From contig NZ_JAFFJA010000099.1 in the NCBI RefSeq assembly GCF_021991635.1, forward strand, positions 1 through 35,578: 35,578 nucleotides of DNA, in the 5' to 3' direction. The DNA comes from Tepidanaerobacter sp. GT38 (GTDB lineage Bacteria > Bacillota > Thermosediminibacteria > Thermosediminibacterales > Tepidanaerobacteraceae). The translations under genes and the position numbers were made by a program. Of this stretch, positions 29,950 through 35,578 are shown one piece after another; position 1 is the first letter of the stretch; each line of letters begins with the position of its first letter. The notes beneath the pieces are model-generated. The model was given only the letters and a program-made list of their open reading frames with translations. It searched no databases and was not told where the DNA came from.

Positions 29950-30966
29950 TTATACAAAAATATATGAAAAAGCATTAAATATATATCCAATTAATATAAT
30001 CCCTGCTGATACAATGGATACAAAGATTGCTAAAAGTTTAGGCTTTACTACCTTGCTCAGCATAATCATGGAAGGCAGCGACAGGGCTGTTACTGCCATC
30101 ATAAATGACACTATAGTCCCTACGTTCACTCCTTTTGCAAATAACGCTTCGGCTATTGGCAGAGTACCGAATATATCAGCATACATTGGAATGCCCACTA
30201 CAGTAGCAAGTAACACTGCAAATGGATTATTACCTCCAACCACATTTTCTATGAATGACTGGGGAATCCAGTTATGAATAGCCGCCCCTATGCCTACGCC
30301 GATTAATACATATAGCCAAACCCTTTCGATAATATCTCTGACCTGTTCCTTTGAATATGATATTCTTTCCTTGCGGGTCATTTCAGGCACTTCTGCATCA
30401 ACATTTTCGATTTCCCTTACATATCCTTCTACATATTTTTCAAGTCTAAACTTTTCTATTAAAGTTCCTCCAATAACCGCTAAAATCAAGCCTACAACAA
30501 CATAGGCTATGGCAATTTTAGCACCAAAAAATGACATTAACAACATCAATGATGCCAAATCTACCATTGGTGAAGATATTAAGAAAGAGAAGGTTACACC
30601 CAAAGGCAAACCGGCCGATGTAAAGCCTATAAAAATCGGTATGCTGGAGCAACTGCAAAAGGGAGTTATGGTACCAAGCAGTGCCCCGAGTATATTCCCT
30701 TTAATGCCTTTTATCTTTCCGAGAATCTTCTTTGTTCTCTCTGGCGGAAAATAACTCTGGATATAGGATATAACAAATATTAGCAGGGATAATAGTATAA
30801 AAATCTTTATAGTATCATAGATAAAGAAGTGGATGCTTCCACCCAGCCTGCCATTAACGGACAAGCGGAATACCTTTTCTACAAGAAGCCTTACAAGTTC
30901 TGACAGCCACGTCATTTTCAATAGTTGGTCATTTAGCCAGCCAAATATTAGGGACAATATATTCAT
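29950..30966 (-). CDS. UPF0718/ArsP-like permease
   Basis: 338 residues, eight to ten membrane helices in two homologous halves. The conserved loop is TPFCSCSSIPIFIGF (near residue 101), whose Cys residues are expected to bind thiophilic metalloids, and the second half has GIPMYADIFGTLPIAEALFA. The family includes ArsP, an exporter of organoarsenicals. Directly downstream of ArsR1 (15 bases) with GGAGG. The substrate is inferred to be arsenic or related, not shown. Confidence 0.88.
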   Translation of the reverse strand: MNILSLIFGWLNDQLLKMTWLSELVRLLVEKVFRLSVNGRLGGSIHFFIYDTIKIFILLSLLIFVISYIQSYFPPERTKKILGKIKGIKGNILGALLGTITPFCSCSSIPIFIGFTSAGLPLGVTFSFLISSPMVDLASLMLLMSFFGAKIAIAYVVVGLILAVIGGTLIEKFRLEKYVEGYVREIENVDAEVPEMTRKERISYSKEQVRDIIERVWLYVLIGVGIGAAIHNWIPQSFIENVVGGNNPFAVLLATVVGIPMYADIFGTLPIAEALFAKGVNVGTIVSFMMAVTALSLPSMIMLSKVVKPKLLAIFVSIVSAGIILIGYIFNAFSYIFV

Positions 30967-30981
30967 ATGAAAACATCCTCC

Positions 30982-31323
30982 TTACCTTCTGCACGCTTCA
31001 AGATATTTTTCAGCATGTTTACACTTTTCTATATCACTTTTTAGTTCTGGATAATCGTTGATATTATCCACTATTTTCTCCAGTATGGCTTTGTACACTT
31101 CCTCTTTAAGATTTAAATCATAAAATATGAACTGTTCCTGCCTTTCATCTTTTACAAAGCCCATATCCCTAAGTTTAGCAAGATGTTTTGATATTTTGGG
31201 CTGTGACTCTCCTGTTATTCCACACATCTCACATACGCAAAGTTTTTTATGATACAGCAGAATAAGTATCCTTAAACGTGTTTCATCAGACAATACCTTG
31301 AAAAAATCAGTTAATTTATCCAT
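30982..31323 (-). CDS. arsR: ArsR-family repressor 1 (arsenic-type CVC site)
   Basis: 113 residues: FFKVLSDETRLRILILLYHK, then KLCVCEMCGITGESQPKISK. The CVC plus third Cys in helix alpha-3 match the As(III)/Sb(III) site of E. coli-type ArsR. Recognition helix QPKISKHLAKLRDMGFV and wing. Head of the permease operon; its promoter carries a 24-bp palindrome unlike that of ArsR2. Confidence 0.92.
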   Translation of the reverse strand: MDKLTDFFKVLSDETRLRILILLYHKKLCVCEMCGITGESQPKISKHLAKLRDMGFVKDERQEQFIFYDLNLKEEVYKAILEKIVDNINDYPELKSDIEKCKHAEKYLEACRR

Positions 31324-31399
31324 AAAATCTTCCTTTCGTTAAAATTTTGGCTTTGTATCAGACATACTTTATACTCTAAGCAACTGCAATTTTAAATCT

Positions 31400-31423
31400 A
31401 TACTTATATACTCATATAAGTAT
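31400..31423. promoter_or_regulatory. ArsR1 operator
   Basis: Arms ATACTTATAT and ATATAAGTAT with 4-base centre, six bases downstream of the -10. Confidence 0.7.
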
Positions 31424-31429
31424 ATACGT

Positions 31430-31458
31430 ATAATACTCCTGTTTTTTATATCTGTCAA
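31430..31458 (-). promoter_or_regulatory. Promoter of the ArsR1 operon
   Basis: TTGACA (31458-31453), 17 bases, TATTAT (31435-31430) on the minus strand. Confidence 0.75.
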
Positions 31459-31482
31459 TAGTCACTTCAATATTTAAAAAAA

Positions 31483-31515
31483 TAAAAAAATGCATGAAGT
31501 TTTCTCTTCACTGCA
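31483..31515 (-). terminator. Terminator of the ACR3-arsC operon
   Basis: TGCA-T-GAAG pairs with CTTC-AC-TGCA; the minus strand continues in a T-run (TTTTTTTATTTTTTT). Confidence 0.7.
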
Positions 31516-31548
31516 CTCTTTTTATTTAGATTAATTACATTCTGCTTA

Positions 31549-31950
31549 TCAAATCTGGTTATTTTTTACCCTCTGTATCAAATCCTCCACTTTTTCCTTA
31601 ATTATATCTCTTGTTTTTCTGTAATCCTCTATTGGTCCGCCTGACGGGTCAGCAAGCCCCCAATCTTCTCTATGCTTGCATGGTACATAAGGGCATTCTA
31701 CATTACAACCCATCGTTATTAAGATATCTACTTCTGCTGGTATATCACTTAACAACTTGGGATGATGGCCACTCATATCCACTCCTGCTTCTTCCATTAC
31801 CTGCACTGCCAATGGTTTTACTTCAGGGTAACTTTCTGTTCCTGCAGAATATGCTTCCAATACATCAGTTCCCAATTTCTTTGCCCAGCCTTCTGCCATT
31901 TGAGAACGGCAGGAGTTGTGGACACATACAAATGCAACTTTCTTTTTCAT
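31549..31950 (-). CDS. arsC: Arsenate reductase, thioredoxin-coupled (LMW phosphatase type)
   Basis: 133 residues: P-loop VCVHNSCRSQMAEGWA (Cys9, Arg15 of CX5R), the relay cysteines in TMGCNVECPYVPCKHR, and ADPSGGP with the general-acid Asp. It reduces arsenate to arsenite, which ACR3 exports. Starts five bases after the ACR3 stop, with its ribosome site in the ACR3 tail. Confidence 0.95.
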   Translation of the reverse strand: MKKKVAFVCVHNSCRSQMAEGWAKKLGTDVLEAYSAGTESYPEVKPLAVQVMEEAGVDMSGHHPKLLSDIPAEVDILITMGCNVECPYVPCKHREDWGLADPSGGPIEDYRKTRDIIKEKVEDLIQRVKNNQI

Positions 31951-31955
31951 ATGTT

Positions 31956-33032
31956 TTATATTCCCCTTTCATCAGTTTGTTTAAACCAGTGCCTTGTGTT
32001 GTTGGCAATCCTTACAAGTGTAAGCATTACTGGAACTTCAACCAGTACTCCCACAACTGTTGCAAGGGCGGCCCCAGAGTCCAGACCAAAGAGTGAAATA
32101 GCCACTGCAACAGCAAGTTCAAAGAAGTTGCTTGCTCCAATCATTCCTGCAGGGGCTGCTATATCATGGGGAAGTTTCCATATCTTTGCCCATCCATATG
32201 CGATGAAGAATATAAAGAACGTCTGAATAATTAATGGTACCGCAATTAATATAATATGCAGAGGATTGCTTAAAATTATTTCACCCTGGAAAGAGAAAAT
32301 AATTACTAAAGTAAGTAGCAGACCTACAATCGTTACATTATCAAATTTCTTGAGAAAAATATTCTCGAAATACTCTATCCCCTTATGTTTGATAATGTTC
32401 TTTCTAGTAAGGTATCCTCCTGCCAATGGAATAACAACGAACAGAATTGTTGATAACAACAGTGTGTCGTAAGGAACACTTACATTACTTACACCTAACA
32501 GGAATGCGACAATTGGTGTAAATGCAAACAATATAATCAGGTCATTTACTGCTACCTGCACTAATGTATAAGCAGGGTCGCCTTTTGTCAGATAACTCCA
32601 TACGAACACCATAGCGGTGCATGGTGCGGCTCCTAACAATACTGCGCCTGCAAGATAGTCTGTCGCCAATTCTGAACCAATCCACCTGCTGAATACTACT
32701 TTTAAGAAAAATGCTGCTATAAGATACATTGTAAAAGGTTTGATAAGCCAGTTTGTCACGCAGGTTACTATGAGTCCCTTCGGTTTCTTTGTTGCTCTGA
32801 CAATGCTTGAGAAATCAATTTTCAGCATCATGGGGTATATCATGAGCCATATCAGAATAGCAACGGGAATAGATACATTAGCATATTCAAATTTGCTCAA
32901 AGTTTCAGGGATTGCAGGAATCAATTGCCCTATGGCAACCCCCACTATAATACATGCTGCTACCCACAGTGTAAGGTATTTTTCAAAAAACCCCAATCCC
33001 TTTTTTTCTTGTATTGGTTTTTTACTACTCAA
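31956..33032 (-). CDS. acr3: ACR3-family arsenite efflux transporter
   Basis: 358 residues, ten predicted helices. LLGAAPCTAMVFVWSYLT (near residue 135) carries the essential ACR3 Cys, and AAPAGMIGASNFFELAVAVA is the second conserved region. Start is TTG at 33032, supported by AGAGGAG seven bases before; no ATG is better placed. In an operon with arsC, under an ArsR2-type operator. Confidence 0.95.
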   Translation of the reverse strand: MSSKKPIQEKKGLGFFEKYLTLWVAACIIVGVAIGQLIPAIPETLSKFEYANVSIPVAILIWLMIYPMMLKIDFSSIVRATKKPKGLIVTCVTNWLIKPFTMYLIAAFFLKVVFSRWIGSELATDYLAGAVLLGAAPCTAMVFVWSYLTKGDPAYTLVQVAVNDLIILFAFTPIVAFLLGVSNVSVPYDTLLLSTILFVVIPLAGGYLTRKNIIKHKGIEYFENIFLKKFDNVTIVGLLLTLVIIFSFQGEIILSNPLHIILIAVPLIIQTFFIFFIAYGWAKIWKLPHDIAAPAGMIGASNFFELAVAVAISLFGLDSGAALATVVGVLVEVPVMLTLVRIANNTRHWFKQTDERGI

Positions 33033-33074
33033 TTTATACTCCTCTAATTCATTTAATATTAATTTGTTTTAGTT

Positions 33075-33102
33075 ATATGATTATATTCAATTATATTCAT
33101 AT
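33075..33102. promoter_or_regulatory. ArsR2 operator at the ACR3-arsC promoter
   Basis: A 28-bp near-perfect palindrome beginning ATATGATTATA and ending TATATTCATAT; the same element occurs at 33644-33671. Overlaps the -10. Confidence 0.75.
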
Positions 33103-33129
33103 AATATGCTAACAACAACATTCTGTCAA
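33101..33129 (-). promoter_or_regulatory. Promoter of the ACR3-arsC operon
   Basis: TTGACA (33129-33124), 17 bases, TATTAT (33106-33101) on the minus strand. Confidence 0.78.
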
Positions 33130-33220
33130 TATTTTGAGAGCAACATTAAGCAAGATAATATTTTATATTCTCTAAAAAATATCCTAAAATGCGTTGAAAC
33201 AAATATCTACAGAAGCCGCT

Positions 33221-33631
33221 TTAATTTTCATTTTCCGTCTTCTCACACTGCCCTTGAAGATACTTTAGAACCTGACTTTTGTCTTCCCGCAGTTGCTCAC
33301 ATGTATAGTAACTATTTTTATATTTTTTAAGTCTTTCTACATCTCTTAGCAATTGTGTATTTTCTACTAACTTGTTTTTAATAAATTCATACAGTAGGTT
33401 ATTTTCTTCAATAAACTTGTTATCTACTCTGTAATAGACCCATTGCGATTTCTTTTCACTAGCTATAACACCTGCAGTTTTCAATTTATTTAGATGCCTT
33501 GAAGCATTAGACTGCGTCATATCCAGCACTGTTTCTATCTCGCACACACAGAGTTCCTGTCTTATTAGCAAATTGAGTATTCTAATTCTGTTTTCATCTC
33601 CCAACGCTTTAAAGATTTCTATTAAATCCAA
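33221..33631 (-). CDS. arsR: ArsR-family repressor 2 (arsenic-type CVC site)
   Basis: 136 residues: IEIFKALGDENRIRILNLLI, ELCVCEIETVLDMTQSNASR with the CVC site, then HLNKLKTAGVIASEKKSQWV and a 40-residue helical tail. Same promoter layout and operator as the ACR3 operon, so it likely represses both. Transcribed separately, 190 bases upstream of ACR3. Confidence 0.93.
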   Translation of the reverse strand: MDLIEIFKALGDENRIRILNLLIRQELCVCEIETVLDMTQSNASRHLNKLKTAGVIASEKKSQWVYYRVDNKFIEENNLLYEFIKNKLVENTQLLRDVERLKKYKNSYYTCEQLREDKSQVLKYLQGQCEKTENEN

Positions 33632-33643
33632 TTTATCACCACC

Positions 33644-33671
33644 ATATGATTATATTCATTTATACTCATAT
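33644..33671. promoter_or_regulatory. ArsR2 operator at its own promoter
   Basis: 28-bp palindrome beginning ATATGATTATA and ending TATACTCATAT; differs from the 33075 copy at two positions. Confidence 0.75.
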
Positions 33672-33698
33672 AATAATGCTAATTTTTGCTTTAGTCAA
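33670..33698 (-). promoter_or_regulatory. Promoter of arsR2
   Basis: TTGACT (33698-33693), 17 bases, TATTAT (33675-33670). Confidence 0.75.
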
Positions 33699-33740
33699 TA
33701 AATATCTATCATCAGCCATTATCCTAATATCTTCCAGATT

Positions 33741-33965
33741 AATAAAGTCAGTTCTAAAATTCCATATTTCCCTTCCATTTAATAACATGTAGTAATTTTT
33801 AAAATAAAGTCGGTTCCGAATAGTATAAGGCGCAAGAAGCGTAGGGCAAAGTTTCAAGGATTAAGGCATAAGAGTTCAAAACGTAAATCCCGCAGCGAAT
33901 AAAGATTTCTCCTATCTGCTACGGGATTTTGGAACGAACTTTATTTTTATAGAGCGAACTTTATT
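33741..33965. repeat. Cluster of AATAAAGT(T/C)-GTTC motifs around a terminator-like palindrome
   Basis: The gene-free interval 33699-33984 holds AATAAAGTCAGTTC (33741) and AATAAAGTCGGTTC (33803) on the plus strand, and inverted copies GAACGAACTTTATT (33932-33945) and GAGCGAACTTTATT (33952-33965). A hairpin AAATCCCG/CGGGATTT with inner CAG/CTG spans 33885-33929 and may terminate the permease transcript. Related AAATAAAGTT motifs flank repeat copies A and B. Confidence 0.5.
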
Positions 33966-33984
33966 AAATTAAACACCCGGAATA

Positions 33985-34539
33985 TTATTTAAAACCTATT
34001 ATTTTATCAAGGTCCCGTTCATCCTGAACAGGAATATCTTTCTTTTTTACAAATATAGTCATCAGATATGCTGTTATAATTATGGCTATAACTGTCAGTA
34101 TCCACCTTATTCCCATGAACTGTACCCCTAAAAACTTTGCTTCATTTGCAAGCATAGGAACTTTTATAACCGCCCATGCACTTAATATAATGACTACATT
34201 TGCGATACTGGCACCTTTCTTTAAAAGCATTTTGCAGATTGGGAATGCTGCATAAATAGGTCCTGCTGAAAAACTGCCCAATAAGAATGAGAATACGATC
34301 CCCTTTATTCCTGCTTTCTCTCCAAAACCTTTCATAATTACTTCTTTAGGAACCCATGCTTCTATAATTGATGTAATTATAAATATCACAGGCATAATTT
34401 GCAGCATCTCTATAATATAATGCATACTGTTTTTAACAGATAAATAAGCCTTATCGGGCATTGCGATAAATAGAATAACATACGCCAGAGATACTGCTGT
34501 CAGCAGTTTGTTCTTTTTAATTATTCCAATTATCTTCAC
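33985..34539 (-). CDS. Permease, C-terminal-half-type UPF0718-like subunit
   Basis: 184 residues, about five helices. FSFLLGSFSAGPIYAAFPIC (near residue 85) is the conserved loop of this permease group, then GASIANVVIILSAWAVIKVP. Starts with GTG overlapping the previous stop (GTGA), so it is coupled to the 160-residue partner. The two probably form one split permease. Unlike ArsP there is no CSCSS motif. Confidence 0.75.
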   Translation of the reverse strand: MKIIGIIKKNKLLTAVSLAYVILFIAMPDKAYLSVKNSMHYIIEMLQIMPVIFIITSIIEAWVPKEVIMKGFGEKAGIKGIVFSFLLGSFSAGPIYAAFPICKMLLKKGASIANVVIILSAWAVIKVPMLANEAKFLGVQFMGIRWILTVIAIIITAYLMTIFVKKKDIPVQDERDLDKIIGFK

Positions 34540-35018
34540 ATAATCACTCCCATGACCAATGCTATGATAACCGCAAATACAAAACTAAAAATATTGCGTA
34601 TAGTCGCAAATTTCAAACCAAATTCTCTTTTTTCCAATGGAAATGTCACCAGTCCAACCATTGTAAGAGTAGTTAGGAAAGCAACTGCCGGAATAATACT
34701 CGCACCTGCATCTACAAGAGAGCCTACCAGAGGAAACGCTACAAAGGCCGGAATTAATGTAATGCTGCCGGCCAAAGCAGAAACAATGGTTGAAATAAAT
34801 GTATTAGATTCTCCTAGAGTACTCTTTATAACTTCAGGCGGTATGAAGGTCAAAATCAATCCTATAAGCAGTAAAATGCCTATTATCTGTCCGACCATAT
34901 TTTTCATCATGCCTTTTGCCATTTTCATTGAATTGAATGTCTTCTGCTTATCTTTAACAATGGATGCGATAAACGCAGCCCCTGTTATTCCCCATAACGA
35001 TACTGTAAAAATATCCAC
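34536..35018 (-). CDS. Permease, N-terminal-half-type UPF0718-like subunit
   Basis: 160 residues, four to five helices: ALAGSITLIPAFVAFPLVGS (near residue 85) parallels the FLLGSFSAGPIYAAFP loop of the partner, with GASIIPAVAFLTTLTMVGLV after it. The two halves are thus homologous to each other and to the halves of full-length permeases. GTG start with GGAG upstream. Six bases after the cupin gene. Confidence 0.75.
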   Translation of the reverse strand: MDIFTVSLWGITGAAFIASIVKDKQKTFNSMKMAKGMMKNMVGQIIGILLLIGLILTFIPPEVIKSTLGESNTFISTIVSALAGSITLIPAFVAFPLVGSLVDAGASIIPAVAFLTTLTMVGLVTFPLEKREFGLKFATIRNIFSFVFAVIIALVMGVIM

Positions 35019-35024
35019 CCCTCA

Positions 35025-35354
35025 TCACTCCTTCTCTTTGTAGTTTTTGGGATTGGGTGACTTTACTACAAAGAATTCCAATATTTCTTCGTCTTGATTT
35101 TTGACATTCATTTTTGTTTTATATGGGATATTTATAATATCTCCCTTAGTATAAAGATGTGGTTCCTGTTCATTTAACTGCAAAGTCATTTTTCCACGTA
35201 CAATTATCATATAGACATTGGAATTGGAATAGTGCTCAGGAAGACCTGTTCCTTTTACAAGAACCATGTGGTTTAGGTTAATATTCTCATCATCCACAAT
35301 CTTTTCGATTATTTTGTCATCAGTAATACTGTATACATATTTTTTCTCCAACAT
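35025..35354 (-). CDS. Cupin-domain protein
   Basis: 109 residues. The double-stranded beta-helix core is HYSNSNVYMIIVRGKMTLQL (motif 1, one His and few acidic residues) and LYTKGDIINIPYKTKMNVKN (motif 2; the usual His is replaced). Loss of metal ligands suggests ligand binding rather than catalysis. First gene of the split-permease operon; AAAGGAG before the ATG. Confidence 0.85.
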   Translation of the reverse strand: MLEKKYVYSITDDKIIEKIVDDENINLNHMVLVKGTGLPEHYSNSNVYMIIVRGKMTLQLNEQEPHLYTKGDIINIPYKTKMNVKNQDEEILEFFVVKSPNPKNYKEKE

Positions 35355-35386
35355 AAAAACTCTCCTTTCACAATGTTTAACTCCAT

Positions 35387-35392
35387 ATTATA
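35387..35392 (-). promoter_or_regulatory. -10 element of the cupin-permease promoter
   Basis: TATAAT on the minus strand without a recognisable -35; the palindrome at 35413-35426 is placed where a class II Crp/Fnr activator would bind. Confidence 0.5.
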
Positions 35393-35412
35393 ATAAATTA
35401 CAGTGACATACA

Positions 35413-35426
35413 GTTACCAAGGTAAC
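35413..35426. promoter_or_regulatory. Crp/Fnr-type binding site
   Basis: Perfect palindrome GTTACC-AA-GGTAAC between the divergent cupin operon and Crp/Fnr gene. Its centre is about 40 bases upstream of the predicted cupin transcript start. Confidence 0.6.
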
Positions 35427-35449
35427 CAATTTTGAGAAAGGTGTTATTT

Positions 35450-35578
35450 ATGAGTATAAAAAAACATCTAAGTATTTTAAGACTGACAGAGTTATTTAGT
35501 GGATTTTCTACCGAAGAACTGCTTAATCTATTCAAAGCGCAAAATTACATTATCACAAAATACAATAAAGGCAGCATT
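35450..35578 (+). CDS. Crp/Fnr-family regulator, N-terminal part (cut by window edge)
   Basis: 43 codons before the edge: MSIKKHLSILRLTELFSGFS, then TEELLNLFKAQNYIITKYNK GSI, matching the start of the cyclic-nucleotide-binding-type domain of Crp/Fnr proteins (L-F-x-G-[IF]-S-x-E-E-L). The helix-turn-helix is outside the window. AAAGGTG precedes the ATG. It probably binds the palindrome in its upstream region. No Cys in the visible part. Confidence 0.75.
   Translation, partial: MSIKKHLSILRLTELFSGFSTEELLNLFKAQNYIITKYNKGSI

Noticed and set aside
33666-33857. 63-codon minus-strand reading frame between arsR2 and the split permease
   Set aside because: No ribosome site, overlaps the arsR2 promoter and repeat motifs, and its composition is not protein-like.
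1-35578. CRISPR arrays, tRNA or rRNA genes, intact insertion sequences, integrases
   Set aside because: No regularly spaced direct repeats, no tRNA cloverleaf or rRNA core sequence, and no transposase or recombinase motifs were seen on either strand.

Overview
The window reads as chromosomal DNA of an anaerobic, spore-forming, low-to-moderate GC Gram-positive bacterium (class Clostridia; the gene mix would suit the Thermosediminibacterales/Thermoanaerobacterales, but no marker gene here fixes the genus). Supporting features are a four-subunit ferredoxin-linked 2-oxoacid oxidoreductase, a B12-dependent ribonucleotide reductase, PerR with an RCKP rubredoxin-like protein, the sporulation-associated pair yaaL-bofA, a tRNA-sensing T-box leader and strong AGGAGG-type ribosome sites. 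Almost all genes lie on the minus strand; plus-strand units are a TetR regulator, two solitary small proteins, the T-box/cystine transporter unit and a Crp/Fnr gene cut by the right edge.

Layout: 1-2770 MacB-like ABC exporter (permease cut by the left edge) divergent from a TetR regulator, with two operator-like palindromes between them. 2893-5265 class II ribonucleotide reductase behind a promoter with a pair of NrdR-box-like sites. 5563-6138 RCKP protein-perR operon behind a PerR box. 6294-6520 a self-contained unit for a 31-residue protein. 6524-7420 patatin-like hydrolase. 7537-10607 porG-D-A-B. 10948-13156 bofA, yaaL and a CofE-like protein with a large insert. 13447-14325 DUF2935. 14412-16460 ArsR-controlled ABC-2 exporter. 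16496-18446 serC flanked by two gene remnants (PPOX-family, DUF362). 18651-18930 a 53-residue protein behind two PerR/Fur-type boxes. 18995-22363 a sugar-acid catabolic operon (GntR regulator, deleted SDR gene, 2-hydroxyacid dehydrogenase, FGGY kinase). 22638-24071 EamA transporter, DsrE-like protein and two small Cys-motif proteins. 24192-25932 a T-box leader and a cystine-type symporter. 26146-28296 small membrane proteins and a YgjP-like metalloprotease. 28538-33631 an arsenic/thiol-metal island. 33985-35578 a split permease with a cupin, divergent from a Crp/Fnr regulator.

The genes cluster around redox and metal stress. The arsenic island has two ArsR repressors with different operators: ArsR1 heads a permease, ferredoxin, thioredoxin-like and DUF2703 set; ArsR2 has the same 28-bp palindrome at its own promoter and at the ACR3-arsC promoter. 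The T-box has a UGC (Cys) specifier and a UGGA bulge that fits the U73 discriminator of tRNA-Cys, and it precedes a cystine-type symporter, so specifier, bulge and downstream gene agree. Decay is frequent: a PPOX C-terminal fragment, a DUF362 C-terminal fragment, an SDR gene reduced to its two ends by a deletion at a 7-bp repeat, and a ferredoxin gene with one in-frame TAA. The least explained items are the 31-residue protein, the PerR-boxed 53-residue protein, the ribosome-site-sequestering inverted repeat before yaaL, the terminator-like repeat shared by two 3' ends, the CofE-like insertion protein, and the cupin/split-permease operon with a Crp-type site in the class II activator position.
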